A stretch of 21,897 nucleotides of DNA from Bacilli bacterium (GTDB taxonomy: Bacteria; Bacillota_I; Bacilli_A; RFN20; CAG-288): positions 1-21,897 of the forward strand of contig CAAFJQ010000155.1 in NCBI GenBank assembly GCA_900763245.1, given 5' to 3'. The notes below the pieces were generated by a model that made no database searches, was not told where the DNA came from, and worked only from the letters and a program-made list of their open reading frames with translations. This document shows, piece after piece, positions 15,558-21,897 of the stretch. Every line of letters starts with the position of its first letter. The stretch's first letter is position 1. The translations under genes were made by a program, and so were the position numbers.

Positions 15558-16730
15558 TTACTGTTTATTTTGCTGCTTTCTATATTCTTTTGGAGTCATT
15601 CCTGTTTCTCTCTTGAAAACCATTTGGAAATTGTTGGTTGAGAAAAATCCAACCTTCTTACTAATCTCCTGGACCTTGAACTCTGTGCTTGTAAGTAAAG
15701 TCTTTGCTCTTTGTATCTGCATAGAGAGAAGATAGTCTTTATAATTCATACCTGTCTTACTTTTGAAAGTTCTTGAGAAGTAAGAAATATTGTAATGGAA
15801 ATGATCGGAGGCATCTTTTAAAAGAGCTCCGTTTTCCATATTATCTAACATAAACTGCCTAACCTCACTTATAAAATCGAGGTTATCTTTGACTTCGATT
15901 GTATTGATATCAATAGTCTTCAGATATTCAAGTGAATCACTTGAAAGAAGAACAGACTTCATCTTCTCATAGACTTTCTTAAAATCTGAGAACAGATATC
16001 TTTTATTTGAATAGATGACTGTCGTATCTATCATATCAACATTGAAAATATGTTCTCTGATTTTATAGAATCTGAATAGATTATCTTCAGATATTGATTC
16101 AAGAAGAACAAATATCGAATTAGCATCAATGTTGATGATGTCTATATAATCGAGAGTTTCTTTTACCTTATCTTTGACAATTTCAATTTTCTTATCAGCC
16201 CAGACATATAGAAGATATGAATTGAAATCAAATTCTTCAGCATCTAAAGAATCTTTAAGAAGTAAGTCGGAAACATTCCTATTGATGATTTTCTGTTTAA
16301 GCTTAGTATTATCATTCTTTAAGTCACTGCTTTTTTCAAGCTCAGCAAAAGCTGAAGCGATATCCGTCAGTGTCTCATCAATGAGTTTGACTAGCTTTTC
16401 TTCCTCTTCGATTTTCATAATATAAGAGACATTGCCAATCTGGACGGCATTATAGACATATTCAAAAGAGTTCATACCAGTAAGGAAGATAGTCCTCATC
16501 GATTTGTTTTTCTCTTTCATCTTCTTTGCCAGTGTTATTCCGTCAAGTTCAGGCATAGAGATATCAGATATAAGTAAAGAAACCGGATGATTTTTACTAT
16601 ATTCAAGCGCTTCTAAGGCGTCATAAAAAACATGGAGAGATACACGTGAAGAAAAATTCTCTCTTATCGTATAAGCGAAACCATCAGCGATATTCTTCTC
16701 ATCGTCAATCAACATTGTTTCTATTTTCAT
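15558..16730 (-). CDS. Response regulator, YesN-like (receiver + AraC DNA-binding)
   Basis: A 390-residue transcription regulator. The receiver domain (1-120) has the acidic pair Asp9-Asp10, phospho-acceptor Asp56 in LLISDISMPELDG, Thr84 in FLTGM and Lys106 in SYIMK. The usual Pro after that Lys is replaced by Ile. A middle region (about 125-285) of low similarity follows. The C-terminus (about 290-385) is an AraC/XylS pair of helix-turn-helix motifs, with SYFSRTFKSKTGMNYKDYL and VGFFSTNNFQMVFKRETGMTPKEYR. It starts 3 bases after the kinase stop, with AAGGTG as ribosome site formed by the kinase's last codons. It is expected to activate the binding-protein promoter next to it when phosphorylated by the kinase. 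Confidence 0.95.
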   Translation of the reverse strand: MKIETMLIDDEKNIADGFAYTIRENFSSRVSLHVFYDALEALEYSKNHPVSLLISDISMPELDGITLAKKMKEKNKSMRTIFLTGMNSFEYVYNAVQIGNVSYIMKIEEEEKLVKLIDETLTDIASAFAELEKSSDLKNDNTKLKQKIINRNVSDLLLKDSLDAEEFDFNSYLLYVWADKKIEIVKDKVKETLDYIDIINIDANSIFVLLESISEDNLFRFYKIREHIFNVDMIDTTVIYSNKRYLFSDFKKVYEKMKSVLLSSDSLEYLKTIDINTIEVKDNLDFISEVRQFMLDNMENGALLKDASDHFHYNISYFSRTFKSKTGMNYKDYLLSMQIQRAKTLLTSTEFKVQEISKKVGFFSTNNFQMVFKRETGMTPKEYRKQQNKQ

Positions 16731-16733
16731 ATT

Positions 16734-18434
16734 TCACCTTGCCAATTGTAACTCGACACCTAATCCGCCAAGTGAGGATTTATATACTCTCATCTTAGAC
16801 TTTCCCTTTGAGAAATAATCAAGTCTATGATAGACGTTGCTAAGTCCATCATGGTCTGTGACTGATTCAGTCATCATCTTGTTTATTTCATCAATATTCA
16901 GTTCTCCTTTTCTGTCTCCGCTGTCTTCAATATTTAGATAAACATAGTTTTCATCATCTCTTAACCTTATATTTAATCTAGCTTCTTTTGAGACATTTGA
17001 GAAGACATATTTATAGGAATTCTCAACTATCGGCTGAAGGATCAATTTAGGAACTCTGATCGACTGAAGTTCTTCTTTTAGTTCATCTTTTTCGATTTTG
17101 ACCCTATCCTGGAAGCGGACGGTCTGAATATCAAGATACAAGGACATATGTCTATATTCATCAATTAAGGAGACATTTGTCTCTTCATTTCTAGTCAAGT
17201 ACATATAGAATGAAGACAGTTTAGCGGTAAACAGTGATGCTTCTTTAGTCTGATTACAGCGGCAAAGACTGGAAATATTTGCAAAACAGTTATAAAGGAA
17301 GTGTGGATTGATTTGTGACTGAAGCATCTTAAACTCACTCTCTGTGATTCTTGCTTTATATAAGTAGTTTTCTTCAATATATCCGTTCAATGAAGATACC
17401 ATGTTATTGAATCCTTCATTGATAAGCTGTAAATCACCTTTCGTCTTTTGTTCAATCTGAACATTCATATAACCTTTAGATACTAACTCCATAGCTCTGA
17501 CTATCCTATGAATCGGTTTGTTAACATATGTGACTGTAAAGTAGATAAAGAATGAACCTAATAGAACAACAGCGACAATAGAGACAATCATCAATATCAA
17601 CAATGTCTTTCCGACTCCAGTGTACAAAGGAGAGTATCTGACTGATAAGAAAGGTATCTTATCTAAGATGATTCTATAGGTAAAGAACTCAAATCTAGAA
17701 TCGACTTTAGTATCATCCATTATTTCTTTAGTAAAACCATCAACAAGGCTAGAATCAAAATCAAAGTTTGAATTGACTAAAAGAAACTGGTCATCTCTTA
17801 CAACAATATATGATTTATCTTTGTCATCATTAGTGATAGAGAAATCATTAAGAAGAACATCTTTGTTCAACAAAATTGATAATCTGATAGCACTATCGTG
17901 AGGATTGAAGACAAAAAACAATTCATTGTCATAGAATTTAAGAGATTCTGAAATTGAATTGCTTTCTGTTTCATTCTGTAATGATTTATCTAAAAGAGCT
18001 TTCTTATTGTAATCAGCATCAAATGAATACAAGTTGTCATAAGAAAAATCACCTTCCGGTTTGAAACTTAATGAAATACCATCAATAAGAGAATAAAAGG
18101 ACTGGAAAGAAATAATTGAGTCTCTGACAGAATTTAGTGCTTTACTCTTTCCATATTCGTCATCAGTCTTATCAAAATAGTAGCCTTTCAATAAAGTAGC
18201 ATCATTAGAAGTGATGATTCCATTACTGATCTCAGAAAAGACAATCAACTGATTTTCAAGTACCTCAGATGCATTCTCGATTCGGTTTTCCATATATTCT
18301 CTTTCCTGAGATGAAGTATAGGAAATACTATGATATAAAAGAGTTCCAGTCAAAAGAGTAAAACAGATAATGGTCAGTATTTCGATGAGAATAATATATC
18401 TTATTGTCTCAAATTTACTTTTTCTTTTATTCAT
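16734..18434 (-). CDS. Sensor histidine kinase, YesM-like
   Basis: A 566-residue membrane kinase. TM1 (about 12-34) and TM2 (about 286-310) enclose an extracellular sensor region of about 250 residues. A HAMP-like segment follows (about 311-360, PIHRIVRAMELVSKGYMNVQI). The His_kinase domain carries His378 in LQSQINPHFLYNC, typical of the LytS/YesM type. The ATPase domain has the N-box LILQPIVENSYKYVF and a short G1 region DSGDRKGEL; a C-terminal GGLGVEL closes it. Together with the AraC-type regulator this is the usual control pair for LplA/LplB-type importers, sensing the sugar or a binding protein outside the cell. The ribosome site before the ATG is weak. Confidence 0.95.
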   Translation of the reverse strand: MNKRKSKFETIRYIILIEILTIICFTLLTGTLLYHSISYTSSQEREYMENRIENASEVLENQLIVFSEISNGIITSNDATLLKGYYFDKTDDEYGKSKALNSVRDSIISFQSFYSLIDGISLSFKPEGDFSYDNLYSFDADYNKKALLDKSLQNETESNSISESLKFYDNELFFVFNPHDSAIRLSILLNKDVLLNDFSITNDDKDKSYIVVRDDQFLLVNSNFDFDSSLVDGFTKEIMDDTKVDSRFEFFTYRIILDKIPFLSVRYSPLYTGVGKTLLILMIVSIVAVVLLGSFFIYFTVTYVNKPIHRIVRAMELVSKGYMNVQIEQKTKGDLQLINEGFNNMVSSLNGYIEENYLYKARITESEFKMLQSQINPHFLYNCFANISSLCRCNQTKEASLFTAKLSSFYMYLTRNEETNVSLIDEYRHMSLYLDIQTVRFQDRVKIEKDELKEELQSIRVPKLILQPIVENSYKYVFSNVSKEARLNIRLRDDENYVYLNIEDSGDRKGELNIDEINKMMTESVTDHDGLSNVYHRLDYFSKGKSKMRVYKSSLGGLGVELQLAR

Positions 18435-18475
18435 AATAGATAAATCAAATAGTCTTTTCAGCTTTCCCTTTTTGT

Positions 18476-18504
18476 ATTATACATACAAAAAGTCTAAAAG
18501 ACTA
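18476..18504 (-). promoter_or_regulatory. Promoter of the kinase/regulator genes with inverted repeat
   Basis: A perfect TATAAT lies at 18476-18481 on the minus strand, about 42 bases before the kinase start. The -35 is weak. In the -10/-35 spacer the inverted repeat AGTCT-AAA-AGACT (18491-18503) lies where a regulator could act. The arm motif AAAGACTAT is found again in the leader, on the minus strand near 18450-18460. Confidence 0.45.
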
Positions 18505-18586
18505 TAAAGGGAACTAGAATAATTTATGTGCCTTTCTAATTGTTGTCAAGGACTATTTAAGGATTGTTCATGACTATCGATAATCC

Positions 18587-18614
18587 CATGTAATAGAATG
18601 CATTCTTTTACATG
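18587..18614. promoter_or_regulatory. Near-perfect 28-bp palindrome
   Basis: CATGTAATAGAATG is followed directly by CATTCTTTTACATG, a dyad with one mismatched pair and no loop. It lies about 85 bases upstream of the kinase promoter. No T-run follows, so an operator for a dimeric regulator is the likelier reading (inference). Confidence 0.55.
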
Positions 18615-18717
18615 AAATGCTGCGGACTCTGTTGTGGTATATTATTTGCAAAGCTATTTTATGATCAGTTCTTTGGTTATGGTTAAATCTCTGAAACGAT
18701 AATAGAATTGCCGAACA

Positions 18718-18779
18718 AGCTTGTTGCAGCAAGCTATCGTTGCCGCATAGTGATGAAGCTTTTCATCACTATGTTTTTT
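18718..18779 (+). ncRNA. Candidate 3' end of a small RNA: two hairpins and T-run
   Basis: Hairpin 1: AGCTTG (18718-18723) pairs with CAAGCT (18730-18735) around 6 nt. Hairpin 2: CATAGTGATGAA (18746-18757) pairs perfectly with TTCATCACTATG (18762-18773) around GCTT and is followed by TTTTTT (18774-18779). The second is a strong plus-strand terminator, yet no plus-strand gene precedes it. A small RNA starting somewhere in 18620-18710 is one explanation, but I see no confident promoter. The remains of a lost gene's terminator is the other. Confidence 0.4.
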
Positions 18780-18915
18780 AAACGTTTAGGAATTTGTAAA
18801 TTGTTACATTTGGTTATAATCGTATACAGATGTTCTTTTTTTCGTTCAATCATAACTCTATTACCGAAAGACTTATCGTATCATTTTATAGGTTTGTCAA
18901 CGGCAGTTTTATACT

Positions 18916-18984
18916 TTTGAGGTGTTTTGTTTTATGAATTTGAGATGTTTTGTTTTATATATTTGATGTATTTTGTTTTATACT
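18916..18984. repeat. 23-bp tandem repeat, three copies
   Basis: Units start at 18916, 18939 and 18962. Each opens with TTTGA, has TTTTGTTTTAT in its second half and differs from the others at a few positions. A partial unit follows (TTTGTGATAC). The related block at the left end has a single unit. Confidence 0.85.
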
Positions 18985-19100
18985 TTTGTGATACAAGTCT
19001 TTAAAAAATTGAAATTTAATCCAAAATTTTGAACTTTTTGTCAAAAACAGCTCATTTTCTTAAAATCCGTAATTTTCTCGTTCTAGTTGTTTTACCATAC

Positions 19101-19131
19101 AAAAAGACCAGGATTCGAGTCCTGGTCTTTT
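19101..19131 (-). terminator. gpmA terminator
   Basis: The 12-bp perfect stem AAAAGACCAGGA (19102-19113) / TCCTGGTCTTTT (19120-19131) has a 6-nt loop. On the minus strand it ends in a T-run (CTTTTTG), 18 bases after the gpmA stop. It also has Ts on the plus strand, so it may work in both directions. Confidence 0.9.
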
Positions 19132-19148
19132 CGTTGCTTTCTTACAAT

Positions 19149-19898
19149 TTACTTCTTGATGGAATCCTGATTCTTGACAGCGTTGATCTTAGCATTGATG
19201 GCATCCTGATCACCAAGATAATAATGCTTGATCGGCTTAAGATCCTCATCCAATTCATAGACAAGCGGGACACCAGTAGGAATGTTGAGTCCAGCGATAT
19301 CTTCATCGGAGATGTTGTCAAGATACTTGACAAGAGCTCTTAAGGAGTTGCCGTGAGCAGCGATAAGGACATGCTTGCCGGCCTTGATTTCAGGAACGAT
19401 GACTTCGTTGTAGTAAGGAACGACTCTTGCGATGGTATCCTTTAAGGATTCATGGAGAGGGAGTTCCTTCGGATCGATGTTCTTGTAAGCGGCCTGAAGG
19501 GCAGGATTTCTTTCATCAGTCGGATCGAGTGCCGGCGGAGCGATATCGAAAGATCTTCTCCACTGATGAACCTGTTCTGCACCATACTTTGCAGTTGTTT
19601 CAGCCTTGTTCAAGCCCTGTAAAGCACCATAGTGTCTTTCGTTGAGGTGATAATCCTTGACGACAGGGATATAAGCCTGATTGACACCATCGAGAACATG
19701 CCAGCAGGTATGGATAGCTCTCTTTAAGGTAGAGGTGAAGGCGATATCGAATTTGTAACCATCTTCGTTTAAAAGTTTTCCGCCATTGATAGCTTCCTGA
19801 ACGCCTTTTTCAGAGAGCTCAACGTCGGTCCAACCGGTGAAAAGATTCAATTTGTTCCATTCACTTTCACCGTGACGGATAAGAACTAATTTGATCAT
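19149..19898 (-). CDS. gpmA: 2,3-bisphosphoglycerate-dependent phosphoglycerate mutase
   Basis: A 249-residue cytoplasmic glycolytic enzyme that interconverts 3- and 2-phosphoglycerate. The histidine-phosphatase fold is clear: LVLIRHGESEWN holds the phosphorylated His9, LNERHYGALQG holds Glu87, and AAHGNSLRAL holds His182. TGWTDVELSEKG and STLKRAIHT are also typical. The length is normal for the family. The start at 19898 has AGGAGG 7 bases before it, while an in-frame extension upstream has none. It has its own promoter and terminator, so it is a single-gene unit unrelated to the sugar operon. Its 3' end and downstream region are duplicated, in decayed form, at the left end of the window. 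Confidence 0.98.
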   Translation of the reverse strand: MIKLVLIRHGESEWNKLNLFTGWTDVELSEKGVQEAINGGKLLNEDGYKFDIAFTSTLKRAIHTCWHVLDGVNQAYIPVVKDYHLNERHYGALQGLNKAETTAKYGAEQVHQWRRSFDIAPPALDPTDERNPALQAAYKNIDPKELPLHESLKDTIARVVPYYNEVIVPEIKAGKHVLIAAHGNSLRALVKYLDNISDEDIAGLNIPTGVPLVYELDEDLKPIKHYYLGDQDAINAKINAVKNQDSIKK

Positions 19899-19922
19899 AG
19901 TGATCCTCCTAATTGACAATTA

Positions 19923-19951
19923 ATTATAGCGCATGGAAATCGATTTGTCTT
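19923..19951 (-). promoter_or_regulatory. gpmA promoter
   Basis: TATAAT (19923-19928) and AAGACA (19946-19951, four of six consensus bases) are separated by 17 bases on the minus strand. The -10 box ends 24 bases before the start codon. Confidence 0.65.
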
Positions 19952-19952
19952 T

Positions 19953-19982
19953 AAAAAAAAGACAAGAAGATTACATGTCTTT
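19953..19982 (-). terminator. Terminator after the AAA ATPase gene
   Basis: On the minus strand AAAGACA (19976-19982) pairs with TGTCTTT (19958-19964) around 11 nt and runs into a T8 tract. It lies directly upstream of the gpmA -35 box and insulates gpmA. The 135 bases between the ATPase stop and this hairpin hold no gene; only an inverted repeat GTTGTCA/TGACAAC (19992-20034) is visible. Confidence 0.6.
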
Positions 19983-20117
19983 CCTTTCTGTTGTCACAAT
20001 ATACTTATAACGATTAGGAAAACAACTATGACAACAAGTTCTCCGATAGAGATGAAGAGATGCGAGTACAAGAAAAGTAAAGTATTCACTTACATCACTT
20101 TGTAAATCTATCGCAGT

Positions 20118-21458
20118 CTATAAGAACATCGTCATATAGATAGGAAGACAAAGTATGTCACCATCCTTATGGAGATCCTTTGTATAGACAAGATATTTTT
20201 GTCCTATCTTACTGGAAAATTTGTCGCTGAAAGCATCGATGGATGCATGTGTTCTGTATCCTGAAGATTTGACTTCAATGGGGCAAACCTTGTTGCGCTT
20301 TGCAATAAGGAAATCAATCTCGTAGTTATGTGTCGATTTTTCCTTTGGGAAAGTATAGTAAAAGAGTTTATTTCCGTTAGCATAAAGCATCTGAGCTACC
20401 ATGTTCTCATAAAGATAACCTAAATCAGCATCCAGTTTGTCATTCAACAATTTCTCATAGATGACGTTCTCTGTGGAATCCTTGTCCATGAATGCAAGCG
20501 TCACGAAAAGTCCAGTATCCATGACAAAGAGCTTATATCTATTAATATTTTCATGCAGTGACATCCCCGCGCTTATGTCATTTGCATGATAGGCGACATT
20601 GACGGTAAGAGAATCCTTCATGTCGCCAATGATGCCTAAAACCCTGTCAGCCTTGGCGTTTTCAAGAACACTTGACACTTGGTATCTCGACGCATTTTTA
20701 GAAAGCTCAGAAGGGATTGCGGAAAACAATAACGAAGCCCTACCTGTAGAATCTATCTTCCTGAAATCGTCTTGATAAAGTTCGAGAATCGAACGCTTCA
20801 TCTTATCAACCAAACTTAGATTGTTGGTTTCAATATATTCGTTCACTGCCTGTGGCATACCACCGACAAGCATGTACAGTCTAAAATCCCTTAGTAATCT
20901 GCGATTCACATCATCACCAAGTGATATCTCATTTTCAAAGGCTTTCTTAAGAATCGGGATGGTCGCTTTGTCTCCTAAAGCCCATCTGAACTCCTCATAA
21001 TCCATGGGTGTCATCTCAATCCTTGTCTCCTCACTTGGGATGATGATGTCCTTAACGTTCTTCTTTATCGAAAGCAATGAGCCCGTTTCAATATAATCAT
21101 ATCTACCATCCTTCACAAGATGTTTAATCGCTTGTCTTGCATATGGTTCTTTTTGCACCTCATCGAAGATAATGACAGAATTCCTCTTTTCGAGATTCAC
21201 ATGGTAAATAAGCTGGAGACGCAGAAAAAGATAATTTAGATCTGACAGATCCTGAAATAGTTCATGTATCTCTTTTGACGCAATAGAAAAATCGATGAGG
21301 ATATAACTCGAATATTCCTTTTTTGCAAATTCCTCCGCAATCGTAGATTTTCCTACGCGGCGTGCCCCTTTTATCAGCAGTGCAGTCTTGCCATTTGATT
21401 CTTTTTTCCATTCCAACATCTTCTGATAAATTTTCCGTTCAAATACTCTCTCAGACAT
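20118..21458 (-). CDS. AAA ATPase with DUF4143-type C-terminal half
   Basis: A 446-residue protein of the AAA_14 + DUF4143 group, common in gut bacteria and archaea and still without a firm function. The ATPase part (1-170) has Walker A GARRVGKST (31-39), Walker B SVIIFDEVQ (104-112) and the sensor-like YIETGSLLS. The C-terminal half includes LYMLVGGMPQAVNEY, VMDTGLF and a restriction-endonuclease-like core EIDFLIAKRNKVCPIEVKSS (390-409; the pattern is an acid followed later by ExK). No signal peptide or membrane helix is seen. It is a single-gene unit with its own promoter, an upstream direct repeat and a terminator. Such genes are often many per genome and vary between strains, and a defence or element-related role has been suggested. 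The start at 21458 has AGGAGA before it. Confidence 0.9.
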   Translation of the reverse strand: MSERVFERKIYQKMLEWKKESNGKTALLIKGARRVGKSTIAEEFAKKEYSSYILIDFSIASKEIHELFQDLSDLNYLFLRLQLIYHVNLEKRNSVIIFDEVQKEPYARQAIKHLVKDGRYDYIETGSLLSIKKNVKDIIIPSEETRIEMTPMDYEEFRWALGDKATIPILKKAFENEISLGDDVNRRLLRDFRLYMLVGGMPQAVNEYIETNNLSLVDKMKRSILELYQDDFRKIDSTGRASLLFSAIPSELSKNASRYQVSSVLENAKADRVLGIIGDMKDSLTVNVAYHANDISAGMSLHENINRYKLFVMDTGLFVTLAFMDKDSTENVIYEKLLNDKLDADLGYLYENMVAQMLYANGNKLFYYTFPKEKSTHNYEIDFLIAKRNKVCPIEVKSSGYRTHASIDAFSDKFSSKIGQKYLVYTKDLHKDGDILCLPIYMTMFL

Positions 21459-21483
21459 TATCTTACATCTCCTATTTTCCTAA

Positions 21484-21550
21484 ATAATATCATGGTATGC
21501 CGAAAATTTCAATTTTTGTATCGCTATAAATGCCGAAAATTTCAATTTTT
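21484..21550 (-). promoter_or_regulatory. AAA ATPase promoter overlapped by 21-bp direct repeats
   Basis: On the minus strand the -35 TTGAAA (21507-21512) and -10 TATTAT (21484-21489) are separated by 17 bases, each five of six consensus bases. A 21-bp direct repeat (plus 21497-21517 and 21530-21550, ATGCCGAAAATTTC then AATTTTT) covers the -35 and recurs 33 bases upstream. The leader is only about 20 bases. This looks like a paired operator, perhaps for autoregulation. Confidence 0.6.
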
Positions 21551-21897
21551 ATCTTGCTTAACCATCATCGTCTTATCGAATGATTCGATAAACAACGTTG
21601 TAAAATCACTTGCTACATGTTAAATAGTTCTTCAAAAGACATCATCTCTTTAGAGCCAATCATCGTTTCTTGACGACTGTAGAAACAAGATACAAATACA
21701 GCATAGATACACTCGGAATAAAATAGCAGTACATTTTTTGTAAATGAAAATCCCCGTTTTTCAATAACCATTGAAAAACAGGGGATTGATTTACATTTCG
21801 CTGATAAAGGATCAAGCTTGATTCATGCAATGAGTTTTGTCTTCAAAAACAAGACGACTCATTGAATATTCACAACGATTCTTAAAACAGTGAAGAG
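21551..21897. other. Right-edge stretch without a supported gene
   Basis: A minus-strand frame at 21613-21771 (52 codons) ends SRQETMIGSKEMMSFEELFNM, which looks protein-like. It has no ribosome site and its ATG sits inside a hairpin, so it may be the worn 3' end of a lost gene. An imperfect hairpin, AATGAGT/ACTCATT at 21829-21863, lies near the edge. Confidence 0.35.
21749..21787 (-). terminator. 17-bp hairpin with minus-strand T-run
   Basis: AATCCCCGTTTTTCAAT (21749-21765) pairs with 21770-21787 across a 4-nt loop, with one bulged base. On the minus strand it is followed by TTTTCATTT. It probably ends a gene that lies to the right of the window. Confidence 0.5.

Larger units (their letters stand above)
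18906..19177 (-). repeat. gpmA downstream region, intact partner of the left copy
   Basis: This region contains the last codons of gpmA, its terminator and the tandem repeat further on, and is collinear with 382-607. The left copy is about 46 bases shorter, as expected from two missing 23-bp units. Both copies have the same orientation. Confidence 0.85.

Noticed and set aside
18708..18920. 70-codon plus-strand frame
   Set aside because: It runs through two hairpins and the T-run of a terminator, which a real gene would not do.
18916..18984. CRISPR array
   Set aside because: The 23-bp units are directly adjacent with no spacers, and there are no cas genes.
382..19177. att-site duplication by an integrase at the gpmA 3' end
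   Set aside because: An integrase duplicates only a short core. Here most of the homology lies downstream of the gene, and no integrase gene is present in the window.

Overview
The window looks like a low-GC Bacillota chromosome, possibly Erysipelotrichia-like (weak inference). Evidence: Gram-positive lipoprotein signals, strong AGGAGG ribosome sites, a YesM/YesN regulator pair, an LplA/LplB/YtcP-type sugar transporter, and TGA used as stop, which argues against Mycoplasma-type decoding. All recognisable genes are on the minus strand, so transcription runs from right to left.

Right end (about 19.1-21.9 kb): an AAA ATPase with a DUF4143-type C-terminal half, its promoter overlapped by a 21-bp direct repeat, then the glycolytic gene gpmA with its own promoter and a strong terminator. 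The 714-bp stretch after gpmA holds a 23-bp tandem repeat, two hairpins ending in a T-run, a near-perfect 28-bp palindrome and the promoter of the sensor kinase.

Centre (2.7-18.4 kb): a glycan-utilisation locus. A histidine kinase and an AraC-type response regulator precede a tightly packed nine-gene run: solute-binding lipoprotein, two permeases, a lipoprotein with a BMP/PnrA-like N-terminus and an unrecognised C-terminus, a Big2-domain lipoprotein with an internally duplicated domain, a GH37-like enzyme, a GH3 enzyme, a GH31 enzyme and an MsmX/UgpC-type ATPase. Many junctions overlap or are a few bases apart. A perfect 30-bp palindrome separates the surface genes from the cytoplasmic enzymes. 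Inferred working: the kinase senses a glycan outside the cell, surface lipoproteins bind it, the ABC transporter imports oligosaccharides, and three cytoplasmic glycosidases finish degradation. The sequence does not fix the substrate.

Left end (1-2.7 kb): a scrambled zone. It contains the 5' part of a group II intron lying just downstream of a terminator hairpin, a decayed copy of the gpmA 3' end plus its downstream region, a two-gene cassette with a toxin-domain-like small protein and a possible immunity partner, a truncated transposase and several hairpins. The sugar locus thus lies between two direct copies of the gpmA downstream region, about 18 kb apart.
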